DNA from: Alphaproteobacteria bacterium
GTDB lineage: Bacteria > Pseudomonadota > Alphaproteobacteria > Puniceispirillales > Puniceispirillaceae
Direction of reading: 5' to 3'
DNA: 6,131 nt
Assembly (NCBI GenBank): GCA_011526395.1
Contig: WTHW01000028.1
Location: forward strand, 1-6,131
Both the position numbers and the translations under genes were made by a program. Within the stretch, counting starts at the first letter, position 1. Each line of letters begins with the position of its first letter. Positions 1 to 6,131 of this stretch are shown here, piece by piece. The notes beneath the pieces are model-generated. The model saw only the letters and a list, made by a program, of their open reading frames with translations. It was not told the DNA's origin and made no database searches.

Positions 1-122
1 GTGCTGATGTTGTGACATTGCCGCCAGCGATTTTGGACAAGATGTATCATCACCCCCTAACAGATAGCGGTCTGTCAGCCTTTTTGGCAGATTGGCAAAA
101 AACAGGCCAGTCGATCCTGTAA
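1..122 (+). CDS. Transaldolase, TalC/Fsa-type (C-terminal fragment)
   Basis: The reading frame is open from the left edge and ends at TAA 120-122; the start lies outside the window. The 39 complete codons contain ADVVTLPPAILDKMYHHPLT followed by DSGLSAFLADWQKTGQ. This matches the C-terminal end of the short (about 215-220 residue) transaldolase / fructose-6-phosphate aldolase family, typically G-A-D-[VI]-x-T-[VI]-P-P near the end of the barrel, then HPLTDxGLxxFLxDW in the final helix. The first two bases (GT) fit the last two of a Gly codon, which would complete the GADVVT motif. Family members are cytosolic Schiff-base aldolases; in bacteria of this type the usual role is transaldolase in the non-oxidative pentose phosphate pathway. 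The catalytic lysine lies upstream and cannot be checked, so transaldolase and fructose-6-phosphate aldolase activity cannot be told apart. The gene probably leads into DUF484-xerC, 38 bases downstream on the same strand. Confidence 0.85.
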   Translation, partial: ADVVTLPPAILDKMYHHPLTDSGLSAFLADWQKTGQSIL

Positions 123-144
123 GGGCTAGCGCCTATATTTAAAA

Positions 145-152
145 AAGGTGAG
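145..152 (+). promoter_or_regulatory. Ribosome binding site of the DUF484 gene
   Basis: AAGGTGAG lies 8 bases before the ATG at 161 and is a good Shine-Dalgarno match, which supports this ATG as the start. It sits in a 38-base gap after the transaldolase stop. No convincing -35/-10 pair is visible in that gap, so the gene is probably read from an upstream promoter. Confidence 0.7.
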
Positions 153-160
153 CGTCAAAC

Positions 161-868
161 ATGTCGAAAATTGATGAGACACGCCTGATAGAGTATTTGG
201 CTTCACATCCAGATTTTTTGACGCATCATGCTGATGAATTGGTCAAGAGAGGGGTGCAATTCCCCGCTCTTGTGCCGGCGCGAACAGGTGCCAATATCAT
301 CGATATTACCTCGAAAATCACAGATAAAGCACGCCAAGAAGCACGTGATGCTTTGCAGGCTAACCAGTCATTATTGACAGTGGCGGCTGAGAATATGTTG
401 CATTGGCAAGATTTGCATTTTGCAACTTTGGGCTTGTTGGCATGTCATGATTTGGCTGGCTTCTCGCAAATGGTGAATGAAGAGCTACCTTTGATCTTTG
501 GGCTGTCGAGCTGTTTTATCCTAATGCCACAAGAGGTCGCCTTCCCAACAGCAGAATCACATGGCTTTATCACAATGCCGCAGGCTGAGATGAATGCGCT
601 GATTGGTGATGATGTTATTTATATGGGAAAGCCGCCACAATCCCTGCAAGAGATATCAGCGATTGATGCAGAATCGATTGCTATCTTGCGCCTGCCTGAT
701 CAGCTGCCATCTCCTATCTCGCAAACTTTTTTGATACTTGGTGGCAAGCAAGCAGATAGCTTTACCAATGATAAGGGCAAATCAATCTTGCTTCATTTAT
801 CTGAAATGGTGGGGGTTAGTCTGCTTAGCTTGCTGGAGGCAACTTATCAAAATCGGGCACTGACGTAA
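161..868 (+). CDS. DUF484 family protein
   Basis: This 235-residue protein matches the DUF484 family (GAF-like fold). The N-terminus has the family signature: an EYLASHPDFL segment at residues 11-20, then RTGANIIDIT at 41-50, corresponding to the usual HPDFL and G-x-N-V-[IV]-D blocks. Residues 50-75 form a charged, probably coiled helix (KARQEARDALQANQ). From about 80 onward (HWQDLHFATLGLLAC) there is an alpha/beta domain ending in a hydrophobic helix (EMVGVSLLSLLEA, 215-227), as expected for a GAF-like domain. No signal peptide or membrane segment is seen, so it should be cytosolic. The family's biochemical function is not established. In many proteobacteria, including E. coli (yigA), the gene sits directly upstream of xerC, and here the two overlap by one base. 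That suggests, but does not prove, a link with Xer recombination. A strong Shine-Dalgarno sequence supports the start. Confidence 0.85.
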   Translation: MSKIDETRLIEYLASHPDFLTHHADELVKRGVQFPALVPARTGANIIDITSKITDKARQEARDALQANQSLLTVAAENMLHWQDLHFATLGLLACHDLAGFSQMVNEELPLIFGLSSCFILMPQEVAFPTAESHGFITMPQAEMNALIGDDVIYMGKPPQSLQEISAIDAESIAILRLPDQLPSPISQTFLILGGKQADSFTNDKGKSILLHLSEMVGVSLLSLLEATYQNRALT

Positions 869-1758
869 TGGCAGATGAGTGGCAAAGTGACTGGCTGGCA
901 TGGCTGACAAATGAGCGCCGCTATCCTGAAAATACCTTGCTAGCCTATCAACGTGATTTAGAGGATTATTTCGCCTTCCTCGCCGCACAAGGCGCACCTG
1001 CCGCACAGCCAAATCGTGCCATTTTTCGAAAATACCTCGCGCACTTACAAAATAAGGGGCTGGCGCGGACAACGATGGCGCGCCGTATTTCAACATTACG
1101 CTCTTATTACCGGTTTGGCCTGCGGCAAAAACATCTAGACCTTGATGATTTTAGCTGGATGAAAGCACCAAAAATACCAGCGCCATTGCCAAAAGCCATT
1201 AGCATGGCACAAACAGATGCGATGTTATCTGCGCTTGCCAATCGAAGAAGTGATGGCTGGCAAAAACAACGTGATTATGCTGTGTTATTGTTGCTTTATG
1301 GGGCGGGTTTGCGCCTTTCAGAAGCGCTGTCTTTGCGCATGGATGAGGCGCCCTTTAAAGAGTGGGTGCGAATCATCGGAAAAGGCGGCAAAGCACGAGA
1401 TGTCCCCCTATTGCCGATTATCAGCACAGCGATAGATAGCTATCTTGCGCAATGCCCATTTGATACAGGCGGCGGCGGTGCGTTGTTTTTATCAAGCAGA
1501 GGCAATGCGCTTGGCCCGCGCGCTGTGCAACGTTGTGTTGAGGATTTGCGATTTGCCGCTGGCCTGCCAGAACATACAACGCCGCATGCGCTTCGCCATG
1601 CCTTTGCAACATCGCTACTATCAGGGGGCGGTGATTTGCGTGCCATCCAACAGCTTCTTGGTCATGCAAGCCTATCGACGACACAGCGCTATACCCATAT
1701 TGATAAAGCGCGGCTTGCTGAGGTGCATCATCAAACACACCCCAGAGCAAAGTCTTAA
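868..1758 (+). CDS. xerC: Site-specific tyrosine recombinase XerC
   Basis: This is a complete 296-residue tyrosine recombinase, the usual XerC/XerD length. Residues 1-95 form the SAM-like core-binding domain (NERRYPENTLLAYQRDLEDY near 15-34). Residues from about 110 form the catalytic domain. All active-site residues are visible by alignment with E. coli XerD: R149 (GAGLRLSE), K172 (GKGGK), H240 and R243 (PHALRHAFAT), H266 (LLGHASLSTTQ) and the nucleophile Y275 (RYTHI). The tail HHQTHPRA is typical of Xer proteins. With XerD it would resolve chromosome dimers at dif during division, together with FtsK. XerC is preferred over XerD because DUF484 lies immediately upstream, an arrangement typical of xerC; sequence alone separates the two poorly. 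The ATG overlaps the DUF484 stop (TAATG). The nearest purine-rich GGAGG (835-839) is 28 bases away, too far for normal initiation, so translation probably depends on coupling. The gene converges on lpd. Confidence 0.9.
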   Translation: MADEWQSDWLAWLTNERRYPENTLLAYQRDLEDYFAFLAAQGAPAAQPNRAIFRKYLAHLQNKGLARTTMARRISTLRSYYRFGLRQKHLDLDDFSWMKAPKIPAPLPKAISMAQTDAMLSALANRRSDGWQKQRDYAVLLLLYGAGLRLSEALSLRMDEAPFKEWVRIIGKGGKARDVPLLPIISTAIDSYLAQCPFDTGGGGALFLSSRGNALGPRAVQRCVEDLRFAAGLPEHTTPHALRHAFATSLLSGGGDLRAIQQLLGHASLSTTQRYTHIDKARLAEVHHQTHPRAKS

Positions 1759-1795
1759 AAAAAGATGAGGCTTAGATATGAATTGCCCGGCCATC
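1757..1795 (-). terminator. Possible weak intrinsic terminator of the sucA-sucB-lpd operon
   Basis: Read on the - strand, an arm GATGGC (1795-1790) inside the last codons of lpd can pair with GCC-TC-ATC (1771-1764). This gives a 6-pair stem with a two-base bulge and an 18-base loop that contains the lpd stop. A run of seven T (1763-1757) follows directly. The T tract is convincing, but the stem is short and imperfect and the loop large. The element also overlaps the last codons of xerC. No equivalent hairpin plus T run was found for xerC on the + strand. Confidence 0.25.
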
Positions 1796-3175
1796 AACGG
1801 CGAGCGCTGCTTCTTTGACAGCCTCGTTCATTGTTGGGTGACCATGACAGGTTCTTGCAATATCTTCAGATGACGCACCAAAGGCCATCGCTGTTGCACA
1901 TTCATGGATGAGTGTGCCTGCTTCATGGCCGATGATATGCACGCCTAGCACCTTGTCAGTTTTGGCGCAGGCAAGCATTTTCACAAACCCATCTGTGTGA
2001 CCTGTGGCTTTGGCGCGGCTATTGGCCATGAAAGGAAAGCTTCCTTTTTTATAATCAATGCCAGCATCTTTTAGTGCCTCTTCGGTCATGCCGAGTGTTG
2101 CCACCTCTGGGCTAGTATAGACGATGCCGGGAACATGATCATAATCAACATGACCTGCCATGCCTGCCATAATCTCAACAGCGGCCACGCCATCTTCTTC
2201 TGCCTTATGGGCAAGCATCGGACCTTCGATAACGTCACCAATGGCATAAATGCCAGAGATATTTGTCTCAAAATCTTCATCAACCAAAATTTGGCCACGT
2301 TCATTGAGCGCAACACCAAGCTTATCAAGACCAAGCGCTTCAGTAGCAGCTTTGCGTCCCACTGAGACGAGCGCGACATCACATGCTAAGTCTCGCTCAT
2401 TGCTGCCATCTGCATCAGCGAGAGTCAAAGTGACACCTTTGGCTGTGGCTTTGGCTGATTTTACAGCTGTTGAAAGCGTGAATGTGAGGCCCTGCTTTTG
2501 CATCAGGCTTTTGAATTTTGTGGCCACTTCGCTATCCATGCCAGGCAAGATGCGTGGCAGATATTCAATGACTTCCACCTCAGCACCAAGACGTGACCAG
2601 ACACATCCCATCTCAAGACCAATATAGCCAGCGCCGATGACAACCATCTTCTTTGGCACTTTGGTGAGGGTAAGCGCGCCTGTGGATGAGACGATTTTCG
2701 TCTCGTCAATCTCAACATTTGGCAGGCTTGTTGGCACAGAGCCAGAGGCAATCAGGATTTTATCAGCCTGATAAGTGCCTTTATCAGCGCCATCTGTCAA
2801 AGTCACCTCGCCTGATTTAGTGATCTTGGCTGTCCCTGTCAGGCGTGTGACTTTGTTCTTTTTGAACAGCATCTCAATGCCGCCTGTTAGGGTTTTGACG
2901 ATCTTATCCTTTGACGCCATCATCGCTTCAAGATCAAGCGCGACTTTGCCAAATGAGATGCCCATATGATCAAGATGGCCATTGGCAGCATCTGCATATT
3001 TTTCAGATGTGTTCAATAACGCCTTTGACGGGATGCATCCGACATTCAAACAAGTGCCACCAAGCGTCTCGCGCTTGTCAACACAGGCAACTTTCATACC
3101 TAATTGTGCAGCACGTATCGCGGCAACATAACCGCCGGGCCCTGCACCGATAACAATGAGATCAAAATGAGACAT
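1772..3175 (-). CDS. lpd: Dihydrolipoyl dehydrogenase (E3 of the 2-oxoglutarate dehydrogenase complex)
   Basis: The protein has 467 residues, a normal length for E3. It is a cytosolic FAD flavoenzyme that reoxidises the dihydrolipoyl group of E2 and passes electrons to NAD+. The motifs appear in the expected order. The FAD Rossmann motif GAGPGG is at 10-15. The redox disulfide is C42/C47 in GGTCLNVGCIPSKALL. The NAD-binding GAGYIG is at 181-186. The second FAD motif, IYAIGDVIEGPMLAHKAEED, includes D314. The C-terminal interface domain carries the catalytic dyad H446 and E451 in CHGHPTMNEAVKEA. Nothing essential is missing. The ATG is preceded by AGGAG, and only 4 bases separate it from the sucB stop. 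Its place at the end of sucA-sucB-lpd points to the 2-oxoglutarate complex as its main partner, although E3 may be shared with pyruvate dehydrogenase or the glycine cleavage system if no second copy exists. Confidence 0.96.
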   Translation of the reverse strand: MSHFDLIVIGAGPGGYVAAIRAAQLGMKVACVDKRETLGGTCLNVGCIPSKALLNTSEKYADAANGHLDHMGISFGKVALDLEAMMASKDKIVKTLTGGIEMLFKKNKVTRLTGTAKITKSGEVTLTDGADKGTYQADKILIASGSVPTSLPNVEIDETKIVSSTGALTLTKVPKKMVVIGAGYIGLEMGCVWSRLGAEVEVIEYLPRILPGMDSEVATKFKSLMQKQGLTFTLSTAVKSAKATAKGVTLTLADADGSNERDLACDVALVSVGRKAATEALGLDKLGVALNERGQILVDEDFETNISGIYAIGDVIEGPMLAHKAEEDGVAAVEIMAGMAGHVDYDHVPGIVYTSPEVATLGMTEEALKDAGIDYKKGSFPFMANSRAKATGHTDGFVKMLACAKTDKVLGVHIIGHEAGTLIHECATAMAFGASSEDIARTCHGHPTMNEAVKEAALAVDGRAIHI

Positions 3176-3179
3176 AAGC

Positions 3180-4427
3180 TTATACTCCTAGTAGTAAGCG
3201 GCGTGGGTCTTCGATTGATTCCTTAATACGGACAAGGAAGGACACAGCTTCACGACCATCAATGATACGATGGTCATAAGACAATGCCAGATACATCATA
3301 GGGCGGATTTCAATCTTATCACCAACAGCCACAGGACGTTTTTGGATTTTATGCATACCCAAAATCGCTGATTGTGGTGGATTGATAATAGGGGTCGACA
3401 TTAATGAGCCATAAACACCCCCGTTGGAAATGGTAAATGTGCCATTCATCATGTCAGCAGGACCAAGCTTGCCATCACGCGCACGCATACCAAAATCGGC
3501 AATTGTTTTTTCAATATCAGATAGGCTGAGATCTTGGGCATCTTTTAGAACTGGCACAACAAGACCTTGCGGTGTGCCAACAGCCACCCCGATATTATAG
3601 AAATTTTTGTAAATAATATCATCACCATGAATTTCAGCATTCACAGCAGGATATTCACCAAGCGCTGTGATAGCGGCTTTGACAAACATGCCCATAAAGC
3701 CAAGACGCGCACCGTGATTTTTCTCAAAATCCTCTTTATATTCTGAGCGCAATTTCATCAGCTCTGTCATATCAACCTCGTTAAAGGTTGTGAGCATAGC
3801 GGCTGTGTTTTGTGCCTCTTTCAAGCGTTGGGCGATGATGCGGCGCAAACGTGACATTGGTACACGCTCTTCGCGCGGGTCATCATTACGAGGCCCTGCC
3901 ACAGCTGGCGCTGATGAGGCGGCTGGTGATGATGCTTTGCCAATGCCCTTTGCGATGGCGTCTTGTACATCTGATTTTGTCAGGCGCCCGTCCTTACCAG
4001 TGGCTGGGATAGCTGCCGGATTCAGATTATTTTCATCAATCAGGCGGCGCACAGCAGGAGATAATGTTTGCACAGCAGATGATGCGGCCGGTGCTGGCGT
4101 TGGTGCCGGTGTTGGCGCAGGCGCAGGTGCTGGCTCTGATTTGGATTCGGCAGGGGCTGATTCTTTTGCTGGTGCTTTTGCTGGTGCGCTGCCTTCTGTC
4201 ATTGTGGCAAGCAAGGCGCCCACTTCAACCGTTGCCCCTTCAGCGGCAATGATATCAGTTAGCGTGCCATTAACAGGCGCTGGCACTTCCAATGTGACTT
4301 TATCTGTTTCCAATTCCACCACTGGCTCATCAGCCGCGACAGCGTCGCCTGCTTTTTTAATCCAACGTGCGATGGTTGCTTCAACAACTGACTCCCCCAA
4401 TACTGGGACTGTGATTTCAATCGCCAT
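3180..4427 (-). CDS. sucB: Dihydrolipoyllysine succinyltransferase (E2 of the 2-oxoglutarate dehydrogenase complex)
   Basis: The 415-residue protein has one lipoyl domain, which is the usual E2o layout. Residues 2-77 are the lipoyl domain, with lipoylated K43 in ELETDKVTLEVPA. Residues about 78-119 are a flexible Ala/Pro linker. Residues about 121-158 are the peripheral subunit-binding domain (LSPAVRRLIDENNLNPAAIP, then GKDGRLTKSDV), which holds E1 and/or E3. Residues about 186-415 are the catalytic acyltransferase core, with SYDHRIIDGREAV providing H386 and D390. The N-terminal pattern MAIEITVPVLGESVVEATIA and the neighbouring sucA favour succinyltransferase over acetyltransferase. E2 forms the oligomeric core of the complex, transfers the succinyl group from E1 to CoA, and carries reduced lipoate to E3. 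It lies between sucA (61 bases upstream) and lpd (4 bases downstream). The start is supported by AGGAAGGA 8 bases upstream and by the lipoyl domain beginning at residue 2. Confidence 0.96.
   Translation of the reverse strand: MAIEITVPVLGESVVEATIARWIKKAGDAVAADEPVVELETDKVTLEVPAPVNGTLTDIIAAEGATVEVGALLATMTEGSAPAKAPAKESAPAESKSEPAPAPAPTPAPTPAPAASSAVQTLSPAVRRLIDENNLNPAAIPATGKDGRLTKSDVQDAIAKGIGKASSPAASSAPAVAGPRNDDPREERVPMSRLRRIIAQRLKEAQNTAAMLTTFNEVDMTELMKLRSEYKEDFEKNHGARLGFMGMFVKAAITALGEYPAVNAEIHGDDIIYKNFYNIGVAVGTPQGLVVPVLKDAQDLSLSDIEKTIADFGMRARDGKLGPADMMNGTFTISNGGVYGSLMSTPIINPPQSAILGMHKIQKRPVAVGDKIEIRPMMYLALSYDHRIIDGREAVSFLVRIKESIEDPRRLLLGV
3185..3189 (-). promoter_or_regulatory. Ribosome binding site of lpd, inside the end of sucB
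   Basis: AGGAG on the - strand lies 9 bases upstream of the lpd ATG (3175-3173). It is formed by the last Leu-Gly-Val codons of sucB. The terminating sucB ribosome therefore passes over the lpd initiation site, which suggests translational coupling and balanced synthesis of E2 and E3. Confidence 0.7.
4086..4133 (-). repeat. sucB: Ala/Pro repeat region encoding the SucB interdomain linker
   Basis: Residues 99-114 read as alternating Pro-Ala and Pro-Thr units (PAPAPAPTPAPTPAPA), encoded by imperfect short repeats of GGTGCTGGC/GGCGCAGGC type as read on the + strand. Such linkers are extended and mobile in E2 enzymes and let the lipoyl domain swing between active sites. Flanking residues 78-98 are also Ala-, Pro-, Lys- and Glu-rich. 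Repeats like this can vary in length between strains through slippage. Confidence 0.75.
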
Positions 4428-4435
4428 GACAGTTA

Positions 4436-4443
4436 TCCTTCCT
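4436..4443 (-). promoter_or_regulatory. Ribosome binding site of sucB
   Basis: AGGAAGGA on the - strand lies 8 bases before the sucB ATG (4427-4425), a strong Shine-Dalgarno sequence with standard spacing. It allows independent initiation of sucB after the 61-base gap from the sucA stop. Confidence 0.75.
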
Positions 4444-4459
4444 AAGCCTACTTTTTACT

Positions 4460-4476
4460 ATGCGCGCATGGGCGCA
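4460..4476. other. Small palindrome / hairpin in the sucA-sucB gap
   Basis: The gap between sucA and sucB contains the perfect 10-base palindrome ATGCGCGCAT (4460-4469). Alternatively, 4461-4465 (TGCGC) can pair with 4472-4476 (GCGCA) around a six-base loop. On the + strand a T run follows (4479-4483), but no + strand gene is present to be terminated. In the sucA-sucB transcript the hairpin would lie upstream of the sucB Shine-Dalgarno sequence and not cover it. It may be a processing or stability element, or chance. Confidence 0.3.
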
Positions 4477-4488
4477 ACTTTTTCATTC

Positions 4489-6131
4489 TTATTTATATGT
4501 TGCCGATAATGCTTGCATTACAAGATCATTTTGCTCTTTGGCGTGACGAGAGGCTGACCCGGTCGCAGGAGATGCCGCACTTGGTCTGCCAGCATAATAA
4601 GGGCGGCTTTCTGATAGCTTTGCCTTACCCATTGCTTGTTCAATATCATCACGCACAAAATGCCACGCGCCCATATTTTGCGGCTCTTCTTGGCACCATA
4701 CAACTTCTGCTTTTGGTGTCTTTGCCAAGATTTCCTGCAAGGTATCAGACGCAAATGGATATAATTGTTCTACACGCACAAGCTTGACGTTATTCAAGCC
4801 CAATTCACTGCGTTTGGCTTCTAGGTCATAATAAACTTTGCCAGAACATAGCACCACTCTTGTGACAGCCTTGTCTTTGATAGCGGCATTTGATTCGTCA
4901 AGAATACGGTGGAAGCTTGTGCCAGGTCCAAAATCATCAAGAGATGAGACACATGATTTGTGACGCAATAATGATTTTGGCGTCATCATGACAAGTGGCT
5001 TTCTGAAGTCACGATTCATTTGACGGCGCAAGACATGGAAATAATTTGCTGGTGTTGAGCAATTCACCACCTGCATATTATCTTCGGCACATAGCTGGAG
5101 ATAGCGTTCAAGACGCGCAGATGAATGTTCTGGCCCTTGCCCTTCATAACCGTGAGGCAATAGCAGAACAAGACCGTTCATGCGAAGCCATTTTGCCTCG
5201 CCAGAGGAGATAAACTGGTCAACCACAACCTGTGCGCCATTGGCAAAATCACCAAATTGTGCTTCCCACATGACAAGCGCATTTGGCTCTGCTTGGGCAA
5301 AGCCATATTCAAACCCCATAACTGAGGCTTCTGATAGCGGCGAGTCAATCACCTCAAACGCACCTTGATCATCTGATAAATGCATCAAAGGTGTGTGACG
5401 TTCTTCTGTGGCCTGATCCACAAAGACTGCATGTCTTTGGCTGAAGGTACCACGGCAGGAATCTTGTCCTGACAGGCGTACTGGCACACCTTCAAGCAAG
5501 AGTGAGCCAAAGGCTAGATGTTCAGCTGTTGACCAATCAATGCCCTGACCTGATGTGATGGCTTGTTTGCGTCCATCGATCACACGGCGCAATTTATTAT
5601 GAATCTGCAAGCCCTCTGGGACTGTTGTCATCACATCGCCAATTTTATGTAACATATCAAGCGCGACATCTGTCTCGCCGCGACGCGGACCTGTTGTGGC
5701 TGTCTTGATGCCTGTCCATTGGCCTTCTAGCCAATCTGCTTTATTTGGCTTGTAGGTTGCGCCAATTTCAAACTCTTCATTCAGATGCGCATTATGAGCA
5801 TCAATGATAGCTTGCGCTTCATCTCTTGTTAGCACGCCTTCGCTGATGAGCTGGTCACCATAAATTTCACGAGTTGAGCGCTGAGAGGCAATCTGTTTAT
5901 ACATTTGTGGCTGTGTGAAAGCTGGCTCGTCACCTTCATTATGGCCAAAGCGGCGATAACAGAAGATATCAAGAACCACATCCACGCCAAATGTCTGGCG
6001 GAATTCAATCGCAATACGCGCCGCGTGAACAACCGCTTCAGCATCATCACCATTCACATGCAAAATCGGCGCCATGACCATTTTCGCAACATCTGTTGGA
6101 TAAGGAGATGAGCGTGAATAATGCGGGCTTG
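4489..6131 (-). CDS. sucA: 2-oxoglutarate dehydrogenase E1 component (C-terminal part, 5' end outside the window)
   Basis: The frame runs open from the right edge to TAA at 4491-4489, giving 546 residues, roughly the C-terminal 55-60% of a protein usually about 930-1000 residues long. The first visible residues, SPHYSRSSPYPTDVAKMVMA, are internal SucA sequence, so the ATG at 6081 is not the start. Family signatures follow in order: CYRRFGHNEGDEPAFTQP in the ThDP-binding region (about 5908-5961), RLSGQDSCRGTFSQRHA (5428-5478), EAQFGDFANGAQVVVDQFIS in the pyrimidine-binding domain (about 5206-5265), HGYEGQGPEHSSARLER (5104-5154), and the C-terminal EEPQNMGAW (4663-4689) and YYAGRPSAASPATGS. The enzyme is a cytosolic ThDP- and Mg-dependent decarboxylase that acts on 2-oxoglutarate and succinylates the lipoyl group of SucB. 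No frameshift or lost motif is seen in the visible part. Its promoter must lie beyond the window. Confidence 0.96.
   Translation of the reverse strand, partial: SPHYSRSSPYPTDVAKMVMAPILHVNGDDAEAVVHAARIAIEFRQTFGVDVVLDIFCYRRFGHNEGDEPAFTQPQMYKQIASQRSTREIYGDQLISEGVLTRDEAQAIIDAHNAHLNEEFEIGATYKPNKADWLEGQWTGIKTATTGPRRGETDVALDMLHKIGDVMTTVPEGLQIHNKLRRVIDGRKQAITSGQGIDWSTAEHLAFGSLLLEGVPVRLSGQDSCRGTFSQRHAVFVDQATEERHTPLMHLSDDQGAFEVIDSPLSEASVMGFEYGFAQAEPNALVMWEAQFGDFANGAQVVVDQFISSGEAKWLRMNGLVLLLPHGYEGQGPEHSSARLERYLQLCAEDNMQVVNCSTPANYFHVLRRQMNRDFRKPLVMMTPKSLLRHKSCVSSLDDFGPGTSFHRILDESNAAIKDKAVTRVVLCSGKVYYDLEAKRSELGLNNVKLVRVEQLYPFASDTLQEILAKTPKAEVVWCQEEPQNMGAWHFVRDDIEQAMGKAKLSESRPYYAGRPSAASPATGSASRHAKEQNDLVMQALSATYK

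Noticed and set aside
123..140. Possible terminator (GGGCTAGCGCC) or promoter (TATATT at 134-139) after the transaldolase gene
   Set aside because: The inverted repeat leaves almost no loop and has a mismatch. No plausible -35 box stands at a suitable distance from TATATT, and the A run is on the wrong strand for a terminator.
868..1758. The tyrosine recombinase as a phage or integron integrase marking a mobile element
   Set aside because: Length, C-terminal HHQTHPRA tail and the DUF484 neighbour fit housekeeping XerC. No attachment repeats, tRNA, cargo genes or change in composition are seen around it.
1421..1768. Overlapping open frames on both strands within the C-terminal half of xerC
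   Set aside because: This stretch encodes the catalytic H240, R243, H266 and Y275 of XerC, so the alternative frames are shadows.
2250..2627. Open frame of 125 codons on the + strand inside lpd
   Set aside because: It is antisense to well-conserved lpd coding sequence (NAD domain to second FAD motif), and its Ser/Arg/Thr-rich translation has no recognisable motif.
3790..4509. Open frame of 239 codons on the + strand, antisense to sucB and running past its start
   Set aside because: It lies opposite the sucB N-terminal half, has biased Ala/Gly/Ser composition caused by the Ala/Pro linker, shows no recognisable domain and has no clear ribosome binding site. The sucB frame has full family motifs.
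6079..6081. ATG at 6081 as the start of a 530-residue SucA-like protein
   Set aside because: The same frame is open to the right edge and the upstream codons (SPHYSRSSPYPTDVAK) are conserved SucA sequence, so the gene continues beyond the window.

Overview
The window looks like a piece of alphaproteobacterial chromosome of moderate GC content. The call rests on the protein signatures (a sucA-sucB-lpd cluster, a short transaldolase of the TalC/Fsa class, DUF484 followed by xerC). A marine or Rhodospirillales/SAR116-like lineage is plausible but cannot be fixed from this sequence alone. Coding density is very high. No RNA gene, insertion sequence, phage gene, CRISPR array or resistance gene was seen.

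Left part, + strand (1-1758): the last 39 codons of a TalC/Fsa-type transaldolase, a 38-base gap with a good ribosome binding site, a DUF484 protein of 235 residues, then a complete XerC-type tyrosine recombinase of 296 residues. The recombinase start codon overlaps the DUF484 stop by one base (TAATG), so the two are probably translationally coupled. All six catalytic residues of the recombinase are present, so it should be an active housekeeping chromosome-dimer resolvase rather than a degenerate integrase.

Right part, - strand (6131 down to 1772): the 2-oxoglutarate dehydrogenase operon in the order sucA (E1, 5' end outside the window), sucB (E2, 415 residues) and lpd (E3, 467 residues). 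The gaps are 61 and 4 bases, and sucB and lpd each have a clear Shine-Dalgarno sequence. Together the three enzymes convert 2-oxoglutarate, CoA and NAD+ to succinyl-CoA, CO2 and NADH in the TCA cycle. Having lpd directly after sucB suggests an E3 dedicated mainly to this complex.

The two groups converge, with only 13 bases between the xerC and lpd stop codons. I found no evidence of a novel system. The points worth a look are small: the convergent junction with a weak terminator candidate, the TAATG coupling, a palindrome in the sucA-sucB gap, and the repetitive Ala/Pro linker of SucB. There is no gene-free stretch longer than about 60 bases.
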